Assembly (NCBI RefSeq): GCF_041296385.1
Contig: NC_091022.1
Location: 24,261,967 to 24,325,966, forward strand
DNA length: 64,000 bases
Source of the DNA: Aphelocoma coerulescens
Lineage: Eukaryota; Chordata; Aves; Passeriformes; Corvidae
Direction of reading: 5' to 3'
The translations under genes and the position numbers were made by a program. Numbering within the stretch: position 1 is the stretch's first letter; the number at the start of each line of letters is the position of its first letter. Of the stretch, positions 46,101-57,660 are shown piece after piece. The notes beneath the pieces are model-generated. The model ran no database searches. It saw only the letters and a program-made list of their open reading frames with translations, and was not told the origin of the DNA.

Positions 46101-49100
46101 CCTTGTCTGCCCCGAGGCATCCTGCACACCGACTTTCTGTCCTCAGATTTGTTTTGCTGTCGTGTTTTGTCTGTGGCAGCCTCTCAGCAGAGAGCAAACA
46201 AGCGGCCCTTCATCCACCACTTGCATGATTTATAACCCTGCCAGCACCTCCAGGGCTTCCAGTCACCACATGGGTTAATGGCTGCTACCAGAAGAAGACT
46301 TGGCAGTTTTAGGCTTCCTTTAACAAGTGTCCAACATGCACCTGAAATGTAAGTGCTTTGTTTGATTATTCTTTGGTTCAGCTCAGTCCAAGGTCAAAGC
46401 CAAGAACAATACAGAGAAGCAATAGTAAAACACACAAAAGCCCTCTGCAAACTTCTCTGCAGGGCTCCAAAGCACAAGTGTATTTTTATTCTCCCTGTGG
46501 CTTTCAGAGGGAAGCTGGGAACAGCGTCCCTGTGTCACAGATGGGGAAGCTGAGGCGCACGGCAGCTGAGCACCAGATCCCAAACTCATTCAAAACAGGG
46601 ATCAGATTCTCCTTGGTTTCAGTTGACTTCAGTTCCCAGAAATTTAGGTGAGATGCCCGGTTTGTTCATGATAAACAAGCTTTCCTAAGCAAAGCCAAGG
46701 CTGCTTCTTTAATGTGGGAAAGTGGCAGTACTGGGAAGGAAGGAAGTATGGCAGTGGAACTGAGCTGCTGAGCCTGTGCAAGGAGGGAGGGGAAAATAGA
46801 GAGATCTCATATCTGAGACCCCAGCATTAATTCATATGTTGATGAATGCCATAAATTAGATTGCAATCAGTCTGCATTCTCCAGGGACCTATTCCATGTA
46901 ATGAGGCAGAGCCAAGTCTGTTCCAAATCCAGAGAACTTCTGGAGACTCCGAGCACGGTTCCTTCCTTCCCCACCCTCAATAAATAAATGACGTTGGAAA
47001 AGAGGAAGGTATTAACTGTGAATGGATTTTAATTGACGCAATGGTAAATTCATTTCATAATCTTTAATTAGCAGAGATGCTTGCTGGAAACGTAATTTAC
47101 AGGAAACTTGCTCCTTTGCTTGGAAATCACTGGAATGTCCTGGTGATGGTACTGAAAATGGGCTGTGGCCTCTGTAAACAATGCAGGAAGGCCCAGGACG
47201 AAGGATTTTGTCTCTGAAGCAGGCAGAGCAGGCAGATTCTGATCCTGGCTCCAGTCAAACCTCAGTCCAGCTTCCAGCTGCAGCTGAGAATCAAGCAGGA
47301 AAAAACGATTGATGTCAGATGATGGCTGGGTTTGATGGTCTGAGTCTGTGGTTATCCAACCTTCACACACACAGCCCCTCTCCAGCTCCTGACCTTATCC
47401 TGAACCTCACTGCTTCCTGCAAGCTGTGTCCCCTGTCCTATGTTTTTCTCAGTCTCCTGAGATCCTCCCCTCCTCCTGCTGTCTTCCATGAACCCTGACC
47501 CACACAGGCCCCAGAGTCCATCTCCTGGCACAGCTGACTTGGTGACTGGGGCTGGGGAGTTTTCCAGAGCAGCCAAGAGAGCAGGCAACTGTTGAAACTA
47601 CTCTTCTTCCTCCCACATGTTCTCTGCTGCAGGAAGCTTTCTCACCTCAGGACACATTCAAGGCTCATCACTTTGGGAACGGGACAGGTCATGAGGGAAC
47701 CCAAGCAAATTCTGAGAGCAAATTCTGAGTGGTTGAATGGGAGACATCCAGAGGTTCCTTGCAGCCAATGTGGCTCTGAGCCTCTGAAACCAAATTACCC
47801 TGTCTGGAGCTCCCAGTGAAAGAAATGGCTGTGAGTCATGAGTGGTGATTAAGGACAGCTTTAGGTGCAGAGGCTCAGAATAAAATCACAGTGCTCGCTT
47901 CTCTGCTTGTCTTCTCTCTGTTCATGCTCCACTTCTTGCCTGCTTATGCTGGGATGAAAGCAAGCTTCCTTTTATCTCAATTCCTAGCAGAGCTAGAGTT
48001 GTCCCAGCAAAGGGAATGTGAGCCAGTTCTACTCCTGAAGTCTGTTGACATATTGCTATAAAAAACCCCAATTATTAGGAGAGGAGGAAGAGAAAGAAAA
48101 GATATTCTGCTTTTCCATGCTGAAAACTTGGTGGGGTGTAATTGAGAGATCAAAACTACCTTGGCAAATAATTGGTGCCAGCTGGGAAGAATTAGCTTGA
48201 CGTGTAAATCCCATGTTGGGTTTGTTAAGCCAGTCATGAGAAACCAAGTCCTTCCCTGTTAATCTGAAGGCACTTTGCAAGGAAGCCATGGGGAGAGCAT
48301 TCCCTCTGCCTTTTTAATCAAGCATGGTCTTCACAGGTGTGTGTAACATCCCCTGTGCCTCAGCTTCTCCTTGATGGCACTGAATTTCTGGTGTAGAGCT
48401 CCTGGGGGGTGTGGGTGTGGTTGGAGGGGAGGTAGATCTTGGTATCCCATATCCGCACCCACAGCCAGCAGCCTCTGCCCACCTGGAATTATCCCAAAGC
48501 TGGGGAGTCCAGCAGGGACTGTGCTTGTGGGTCTGTGCAGGTAGATCTTCATTTGGAGTGGCCTCGGAGCATTCCTCATGAGACTCAGGGATGGGCTGCT
48601 ACGTGGATGAATAGGTCCAGCCTCCCTCATTCCCGTAAATAAAGGGAAAGAAGCAAAGCTGAAAAGAGACGGCTTTCTGGATGCAGCAGGGAGCTCCTGT
48701 TTTCTTTCCCCTTCATTAAATACTGTGTTTTCCTCTAATGAAGGGGCCATCCAGAGCAATAATGAAACTCTTCTCATATCTCAGTGCTTCAAATGCCACT
48801 TCCTCTTCCCACACTGAGAAGAACCCAGGCTTCAGCAGCTCCGAGGGTGGGCTCCTTGCTGCTGCCTTGCTGTTTCTCTAGCAAAATAAAAGCAAAATTA
48901 GTTCCCCTCCAAGAACTGCAAAGCATGCGTGCAGGGGGTTGTTTCATTCATCCCTTCTCCTCCTACATCAATAATGCCTTAATCTCCTTCCCGCTGGGCT
49001 CTGCCGTGTGCTGCGTAGATGGAGAAGGGCAGCATGGTGCTCCTGCAGGGCTTTAGGGCTGCCTTTTCCACACACAGGCTGCTCTGCCACTATCCATGTT

Positions 49101-51754
49101 ACCCAGCAGGGAGTCACCACTGGGACACACATAAATCTGACTGGTCTGCACTTCACCTAAGGTCTCGGTTTGGGGTGTGTTTCTATAGAGCATATCATCA
49201 CTGGGGTGTACCATCCCCAGGTATAGGGAAATCTTACATTTCCCAGGTTACCTGGCACCCCTGGGGACATCTGAGCAGCCCAGCTCTCCACAGCATTAAC
49301 AAGTGTCCCTTCTTCATGTTAGGGGTAATTATGTCCCCTCAAAGCTATGAACATCCTCACTTCTGTTAGAACTTCAGCAGCTAGTGCCTGCCTCCTGAGA
49401 GCACCTGGGAGCTGCAGAAAATATGAACAAAAGCAATGTGATGAGCCAGAGGGTGCTTCAGGAAGCATATGTGCCAGGTATCTCATCAGCTCCAGGCATC
49501 CCATCAGCTCCAGGCGTTTGCCCCTCAGATAGTCTTGATTTTGCTCAGGATGGGGCAGCCCCTCTGCTGTGAGGATGGGTAGGGATGGCAGCAGATCCAG
49601 GAGTGACTGTGCAGACACAGCGGATGGCCTGTAAGTGTCTCCTCATCTATCATCAACACGAAGTTCAATTACAGCCTATTGGGGTTTTCTCGATTTGCCA
49701 GTTAATTAATAAAATCTGCATCGCAGATGAGTTCTATTTACATAAGAGCTGAAGGAGGCAAGTCTTCATCTTAATAGCAGTGAATATTCAGATGTCAGAT
49801 TAACTCATTGCTCTCTGCTTCAAATTGCTATTTACTTGGTTGTGTTATAAAGATACTCTGTATTTCCACTTTCTTATTGTGAAAGAGGCAGTAATGGGAT
49901 GTTTGTTTTCTTGAGCCCTGGTTGTTTCATTGAAACAACTTCCAATAAACTGCAAAATTGGCTCTGTGTGAAGGGCGGACTCCCTGGCTAGAACAAGAGG
50001 TGCCTAAAGGGACAACGACAGAGACCTCTCATATCATGGACATCACGGAGCTGTGAGGGAAGGATTGCTGCCCTTTCCTCATAACCAGGTGTTTCTGAAA
50101 TTAGGCAAGCAGTAGATTTGATACCGACAGAAGCAAGTCCCTCTTGCATTCCCATGGAGTGCCATTGCATTGCCCATCCTGTTGCCACATGAGTCCACAT
50201 GGGATTTAACAAAGCATTGGTGGATGTTAAACCCCATAAGCTGAGTATGGCTTTGAACTAATGGGGACCCTTGAACCACAGACCACCAAAGATGGGAAGA
50301 GTGGGCCAAGACCACTTTGTATGTGCCCTGTTTCCCTTGATTTCTTTGCATCTGCTGCAGCCACTGAACAAGCTGGGTGGGCCTTTGGTCTAAACCATAA
50401 AGCCATTTCTACAGCAATTTAGCTGATAAGTTGGAGAAAAGGCAATACGGGGCCCTTTGCTTCTAAGGTTGCTGGGAATCAAGCAGATGTGTCTGAGAAG
50501 GCCAGTTTGTAGGAATATCCTGAGTGGTGATGGGTTTTTGTCTCCCTTCAGAGTTGTCATGAGCAACATTTTAAGGGGACAGTGCCACTAGCCAGCCCAC
50601 TACATAGAGTAACACAGCCCAGGAGAGAGCTTCCCTTTGGATATAATCCACACCTGACCTTTGCCTGCTACTGCCTCAGCATTGTCCTTGTCTGATGAGC
50701 TTCTTGAAGGACTGAAGAATTAAGAGGTTGTGGCAGTGCCAAAAGAAATTAGGGAATGTGATTGGGAAGGAAACCTGGGAAATGAACCTTGCTTTTTAAT
50801 CAACGTACCAAGCAAAGCAGGGCTAATCAGCATTAATCAAGTAGAGCACTGTTGTTAGATGGAGGCCCTGCTTTAGAATAGGGGCTCTACTAATGACCCA
50901 GAAAAAGCAGTAGAGCCTTTCCAGCTAGAATTCCCTTGCCCAGTGATTGATCTGCTGATCATGTATTGATCTGCTTTCCCAAGCACACAGCAGCTCAGGC
51001 TCTGCATCATTTCTTCTTTTTGCAACAGAAGTACCTTGTGGTCTCCCCTGGAAGTGACTCACATGGCAGCAACCACCAGTCAGGCAATAAAACAGCATCC
51101 AGTGGGAGCGAGGCATTTTTGTTTTCATTATTCAGACAGCATGTGGGTGTGTGGCTCTGCCCCAGCAGCAGCTGTCATCTCATAGGCAGTACCTGCACTC
51201 TGCTAGAGCAGGAATTCCCTTGGAGAGCAGCCACCACCCCACAGAGATGCCCAGGTGGTGTGGGAGAGGCTGAACACAGCGGTGCTGAAGCCATTTCCCT
51301 CAGAGATGCTTTCAACTCAGCTCTTCCTGAGCCCAAGTTGGACACCTGCAACCTGAGCTGCAGTTGAACAGCGGGGACAGAAAGGAATCTCCTTTTACCC
51401 CCAGAGATTGCCCCAGAGGGGCCATGGTGGCCGTATCTACACTAGGCCTGAGAGAGAGGGCCCTGTCCCAGAGTGGTCTGCCCTCTTTCACCATTAGCAC
51501 GCTCCCAGCTAACATCCTCTGGCCAGTGACTCAGCCCAGCTACAGGGACAGGCAGGCCAGGACCTGTTCCCATGTGACAATATGGATGAAGTCACCTGGC
51601 TCTGAGGAGACCTTTTGGTTTGACTCTCAGATGAGGGCTGTACCATGGCCACTGGCCTGCAACCAGAACCGGGCCTGTTTTATTTGGCTAGCTACAGATC
51701 AAGGGGCTGTTGTGCTGGATACTCTCCTCCTGCACAGTGGGAGCCATTCCCAGG

Positions 51755-51832
51755 TGAAACAGTGGAGAAACTGAGGCACGAACCAGTTAAAGGACTTGCC
51801 TGGAGTCAGTGGCAGAGGTAGGAGCTCAGGCT
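51755..51832 (+). mobile_element. MIR-like ancient SINE fragment
   Basis: The stretch GTGGAGAAACTGAGGCACG, followed by GTTAAAGGACTTGCCTGGAG and GTCAGTGGCAGAGGTAGGAG, follows the order of the MIR (CORE-SINE) consensus core: GAGGAAACTGAGGC, then GTTAAGTGACTTGCCCAAGG, then AGTGGCAGAGCTGGGA. It is diverged, as expected of an element inactive since early amniotes. The match is from memory of the consensus, not an alignment. Confidence 0.6.
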
Positions 51833-53249
51833 TTCTAGGATGTGTCACATCCCTCTCCACACCTAACAGGAGCCCCCAAGAGTGGATTTCACGTTCTGAG
51901 GTCATATTCCATGTTGCCTTTCAGCGAGCGATACGAGTGCTATCTCTTCCACTTCCATAATTAATTGTTTACAAAAGATTAATGTCAGTGCTCTTGAGCC
52001 TGGGCATGTGGGTGATAACCTGGAGGCTGAGCGCAGTGGGGAGGCTGAGACATGCTCTGCTTTCCAGATGAGGCAGCTACAATTTTTGGAGCCCTTGTTT
52101 CATTCCATTAGGAAAATTCTCCCCCTGCCTTGCTGTCCCGGATGTTTGAAGTGCCAGGCATGAAAGCAAAGGCAAGTCAATCAGATGTGCAGAGGCCTAC
52201 TGGAGATAATTGCTAGGCTCTCTCCCAGACAGCTGAGTCAGCCGGGGAAAGGAACATCATAGAAGTGATGTCACCAATTCCTCTGTGATCTCTTCTTCTT
52301 CCTGAGCAGAAATGGTCAGAAAAACAGCTTCTGAAGAAGCCATGGGAAAAAAAACAGAGTTGGTCTTAAGGGAGTTGGGCAGATGGGCCCATCATCTGCC
52401 AGGGAGGAAGGGAGGGCTCTCTGCGCAGTGTGGGCAACCATGGATGTGCTCAGGAGGCTTTAGAAAGGAATTTATGGGGAACTCAAAATCGGGCTCTTTG
52501 TAGTGGAACACAGCAGGATAATGAGCAGCAATGGACACCCTGTGGAACAAGAGAGGTTATGTATATATATGCTTCTTAGGTTATATATACATCCTCCTTA
52601 TACAACACAAATTTTTCGTGTGAGGGCAGTCCAGCAGTGGGACAGATGCCCAGAAGGGCTGTGCAGTCTCGGCCTTTGGAGGATTTTAAGCCCCAAGCAG
52701 ACAAAGCCCTGAACAACCTGGTCTCAGCTCAAGAGCTGACCTTGCTTTGGGCAGGAAGTCAGACATAAAGACCTCCCTTTATGAGGAGGTCAAGAGTTCC
52801 CTTTCCACTTGAATTATCCTATGGCCCTAGGAACACATCCTTCTCAGTGCCCGAGGGGACAGGGAGAGAGGAGGTTCAGAGATTGAAGCTCTACACCAAA
52901 GAAAGCCCTTCCAGAAATATGGGGAGGTAAATACAGAGATGCCTTGACATGGAAAAGGGAGTTTATTCATCACTGGAAATTTCTAGGAACAGACTAGATG
53001 CATATGGATCAGGACCCTGTGGGCAGACTTAATGTGACTTTGTGTGCCTTCATGTGTGAGCCTTGGTCTCTGAGGTGACATTCCTGGTCTCCTGCCATTC
53101 CAGCACTGAGCTGGACCTTCCTGAGGTTGGGTGCTGCTCCTCTACCTTTCACCTTCAGCACTCTTGGCATCTTGGGGATATCATGCCTTTCACAACCTCA
53201 CCTGACCTCCTGCTGCCACCCTCACCTGTTCTTGCCCTTCAAACCCAGC

Positions 53250-54178
53250 ATTGGCAGTGCTTTCTAGCAACATTCCCAGTGCTTGGTAGGAATCTCCATC
53301 TCCTTTCTTGACATTATCCTGGGTTCTTTTCTGGAATTTTCCTCATTTCTTTTCAGGAATTTCCACATTGCTTCCTAGGAATGTCCCAGCACATCTGCCA
53401 GGAATGCCCCATTGATTTCTAGCAATTTTGAAGCAATTTCGACACCAATTTTTTCTTGCTAGGAATTTCTGATTTGTTTTTTCAGAATGTTCTGCAGTGC
53501 TTTTTGGGAACACATCATAAGTTTTCTCCAAATTTTCCAGAGTTCTTTCTAGGAAGCTCCATGTTGCTTTTTGGAAATTTCTCAGGTTGTTTTCCAGGAA
53601 TTTTCCCCTAGCCTTCCAGGACTGTCCTCAGATTCTTTCCAGGAATTTCAGATTTGATTTCTAGAAACTTCCCTGATGTTTTCTAGACATTTTACCACAG
53701 GAGTCACTTTCCAGAAATCTCTTTTCTGCTTTCTAGAAATGTCCCAGGATGTTTTCTAATAATTTTCCTTTTTCTGAAATTTCTCCTTTGATTTCTTTTG
53801 AATTTTATCAGGATGCTTCCAAGGAATTTTTTGGGTTCCTTCCAAGGAATATCTCCGTATGATTTTTAGAAATTCTCAGGTTACTTTCCAGGACTTCTTA
53901 AGTTTCTTCCCAGAAATTTCCACATTACTTGCTAGAAATCTCCCCTTTGCTTTTCCATGTCAATGTTGTTTTTAAGCCATTTCTTGTGTTGCTTTCTAGA
54001 AATGTCCTAGCATGCTTATCAGGAACTTTGTAAATACTTTCTCAGTTTCCTCCAGGATTCTCTGTAGAAAAAAAAAGCGTTTTCTAGGAAGTTCTTTTCT
54101 TTCTAGGAGTTTTATGTCACTTTGCAGGATTTTGCCTGGATGCTTCCTAGGAATTCTAAAAATCCCTTTTTGTTGTTT
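53250..54178. repeat. Degenerate minisatellite, unit about 22-24 bases
   Basis: About 40 imperfect tandem copies of a unit close to TTTCTAGGAATTTCCCATGT plus TGC fill this interval, with anchors such as TAGGAAT, CAGGAAT and CTAGAAA recurring every 22-24 bases near the left end. Copies differ a lot, so the array is old. The many open frames across it arise from the repeat and are not genes. Confidence 0.85.
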
Positions 54179-56466
54179 CACTAGATCCCTTCCTCCTTCA
54201 TGCATCTTTTTGAGGCTGTTTTCCCAATATTGGCATGGGGAAGTGGCTGAGGTGGCTCCATAGAGCCATCTTTCCTTTTTTTTTTCCTCTGTTAACTTGT
54301 GTGGAAGTGTGCTTGTCACAACACACTGGGAACTATTTCTTGGCTGCATTCTTGTCATCGCTGCCTTTGTGGAATCCTGAGAGATGCAGGTTTCTTTCTG
54401 CCACTGCTGCCTTCGAGCCTCCCTCCTGCTCTTAAGTGAACACTGCTGCTGCTTGCCCAGGAATCTGACAATGCCTGAAGCCCTGGCAGTAACTCAGGTG
54501 ACAAACCATCATTTTTGATGTGGTTCTTGGGGTTCCAAGCGGATGCTGTGAAGAGCAACATCATCTTCTGCTCTGCCTTAGCAATAGAACCAGTGCTGAG
54601 GGGGTGTCTCTTCTTGCACACAAAGCAGAGGTGGTTATTTATCACTTCAGTCATGTCCAAGCTGCCCAGGCAGAGTGGTCATAAAACATGCTGGATCAGC
54701 AGTGTGGATGATGAGGGAACCTCCAGTTCCTGTGCAATATGGTCCCATTAATCTCCTAAGGAGGAAATGTGGCTTCCATGTAATGCCTGAGGATGAAAGA
54801 TGGGCTGGAGATTTTAAGTCATTAGTGAAATCCTGGTGTTAGGAAAGGCAACAGCAGATGCCAGTGAGGAATTCAATATATAGTTTCAAACCTTTGATGT
54901 GATGGTGATTTAGTGAGTGACCTCGGTTATGACCTTGGTTTCCAACCAGGTTTGGGCCTTACCTTTCTCTCTCCTTGTCTCTGTGTCAAAAAGGTAGCAG
55001 ATCTACTGAAGTGGAAACTTTTTTTTTTTTTGGTAAAAACAGAACAGCTTTGACAAATATCTCAGTTTAAAAAAAGAGCCCTCAAATTCTTGAAAAGTCC
55101 CCTTTTGACAACCAAGATTTTTAGTTTTCTAATTTGAAACACCCTTGTTCTGCAATTTAAGCTGATTATTAACAGCATGTTCAGAAGCTACTGAAACAAA
55201 ACATTTTAATTGGCACAAACCAGGTGGCTTTATTTTCGTTCAGTTTCACAGGAGCTTGGGATTTTGATCTTCAGCTTGACCAGGAGAGAAAAAAAGAAAT
55301 CTCCAGAAGCTTTGTGAAGTAAACCCTTTTCCCTGCCTGCTCTTAGCACTAGTACGTGGAAGAAAGCCTCATGTCTTTGTGTCTTTGCCTGTTGCTGGGC
55401 TCACTAAAGCTGCCTCTCTTCTGGCTAAGTAAGAACAGCTCTCAGCTGGCTGTTCTGCAAGCAAAGACACTCAGAGGTGACCTGAATGAAGCCTGTGCAC
55501 ACATCTCTTTCAGCTGCTCTGTTGGCAGGTGACATGTCCCAGTGTAGCAGGCAGGTATGCGGAACCTTTCCCCTGAAAGGTTCCTAACCTGAATTTCTAA
55601 GGTTGCCGTTGCTGTTTCCCCTGTGGGCAAGAGAGATAAAAGCCTGTCTTGCCCTTCCCCCTGAAGGTGCCTGTCCAGCTCCCTGCCAGGCTCACGCACG
55701 AGGGAGTGCAGAGTCCCCATGCAGAGGGACCAAGTGACCTTTTGTCGTACTCATCCAAGTGTGTGCAGTGCAGCTCTCGGGGCGAGCGTGGCAGATGTAA
55801 ACACACAGCTCATCTGAATGCTGAGCCTTCCCTGATGAGGGAGAGCTCTCAGGCATGCTGAGGGGCAGATATTTGTTTTCCACAGCACCTCCTGAGCTTC
55901 CCAATTAGCCAGGGAGATGGTGGTGGAGGGATCTTCCCTAGAAGCGGTCGCACGAGCTCTGTGCTGTCCTGCACTCCTCTGCCATGGGGTGGTACAAGAT
56001 GCAGCTCTTTCCAGAGAGGGAAGCTGCCTAAGGCTCTGGAGGGAAAGCCCATCAGCCCCAGCATGTGGACAGACACCTGACTGATGAAAGCCAGGTCTGT
56101 AGACCAGTGTCTGGTACAGATGTCCGGTGCTGGAGTGTCAGGAGAGTGGGGTAACTGCAGCAGGGAGGTTTCTGGTTCTTTGAGCAGCTGATCTTAGCAG
56201 TGCCCTGGAATATTCACTGGGCAATATCAGGTGGGACCATTCCTTGAGCTGGTGGGATTCCATGTGGCACTCATGGAGGAGATTCAAACAGGACTTTGAC
56301 TTGATATTGGACGCAGTGGGTGGTATAGCAGGTCTGTCAACATGCCAGCTTTCTGCTAAGGTCATCCAGAATCTATTTAGCATAATTTGGCATTTCATAA
56401 CTCTTAAAATTCTTTCCGATGGTTCTCTAAATGGCATGTAGAAACAAAGACTTTGGAAGGAGGAAA

Positions 56467-56487
56467 TCATAATAATAATAATAAAAA
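56467..56487. repeat. ATA trinucleotide microsatellite
   Basis: A short (ATA)n run on the plus strand, possibly polymorphic. Confidence 0.8.
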
Positions 56488-57554
56488 GGGCAAGTTAACA
56501 ACCTTTTAACAAAAATTATGCACGGGGCTGCATGGCAGAGGGAGATACTCATCCCCCAACTGCTTCACTTAATATGGAAATAAAGGGCGATTGATCAGAG
56601 CCAGTCACCCCCACAGTGCCAAGCAAGGAAATGCCAGGCTGACAGTGTGGGGGAAGACACAACAGAAAGAGGCAGCTCTAAATGTTTCATTTTAATGTTC
56701 TTCCCCTGTAGCCCTTTCTGCCTTTTATGTAGTGCGTCTTCTCTTCCAGGTCTGCTCAGGGAACACGCACTGGCCTGGGGAAGTGCAGCAGGCTGTGGAG
56801 GGGCTGTGGACAGCATGTGAGCCTGCAGCTTGTGAACCAGGAGCTCACAGCTGTAAACCTGGCACAGGACCCCTGTGCCATTAAAAACTAGTGGTCCTCA
56901 TGAATCTGCTTTTCACCTGAGACCAAACTGCCCTGACTCCAGAGGGTTTTCTCCTTGAAGCAGAACTTTGTATTTCATCGGTTGCTTTCAGACAATTTCT
57001 TTCAAATTTTTGGGATCTCTCTGTGAGGTGACAACTCAGGGTCGTGTTTTCAAACTCTCATGGCCCCAGAGGGAAGCTTCCAAGCCAAATGATTGACTCC
57101 AGCAATGCCCATGCCAGTAGGAGCATCCTCTTGAGTGTGTCTGTGCTCAGGGCAGCTTTGTAGCCCAGCCAAGGGTAGAGGTGACAGTGCTTAGCAGAAG
57201 CTTGACATCAGTTTAAGTGATGGGATTATCTGGGGATGAAGAGGAGAGGGAAGATGAATGGGAACGGTGAAGATCAGAGCAGGAGTGAAGGGGGAGAGGG
57301 AGGGCTGTGTGCTGTCCAAGGGGAGCCTGTCCTCAGGGTCTGGCTGCACCTTGGGACAGCAAACCAGTCCTGCTGCCACTCAGCTTCCCAGTGCTGCTGT
57401 GGGTCCATCTCCCGGACTCCCTCCCTGAGAAGTGAGCTGCTGGTAGGCAAATGCTTTGTAAGAGGGCCAGAGAAATATGCTATGCTCTAAGTCTGTCTCT
57501 AGAGGCTGTGAGATACAGCCAAGGTGTTAGAAGGACACAGTCCCACAGTCCCTT

Positions 57555-57660
57555 CCCTCTCTGCCACTGACAGTCCCTGTGACCTCTGGAAACTCACTTT
57601 CCTTTTTCTGAGCCTTGATTTCCCTGGCCTGAAAAACAGTGCTGATTATTGCACTACTCT
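57555..57660 (-). mobile_element. MIR-like ancient SINE fragment, reverse orientation
   Basis: On the plus strand the order CTGCCACTGACAG, CTGTGACCTCTGGAAACTCA, TTTTTCTGAGCCTTGATTTC, GAAAAACAGTGCTGATTATT mirrors the complement of MIR: CTGCCACTTACTAGC, TGTGACCTTGGGCAAGTCAC, CTCTGAGCCTCAGTTTCC, AAAATGGGGATAATAAT. The collinearity across about 100 bases makes chance unlikely. It has no evident function here. Confidence 0.65.

Larger units (their letters stand above)
39700..53240. other. Gene-free region, left part
   Basis: I find no exon chain, RNA gene or intact mobile element. Open frames are short, lack splice-bounded structure and resemble no family I know. Notable contents are a poly(T) tract at 40019-40056, a GT microsatellite at 40172-40197, AT-rich blocks at 41.38-41.83, 46.82-47.11 and 49.66-49.90 kb, and a MIR-like fragment at 51.75 kb. 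Single, unspliced or poorly conserved noncoding RNAs cannot be excluded from sequence alone. Confidence 0.6.
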
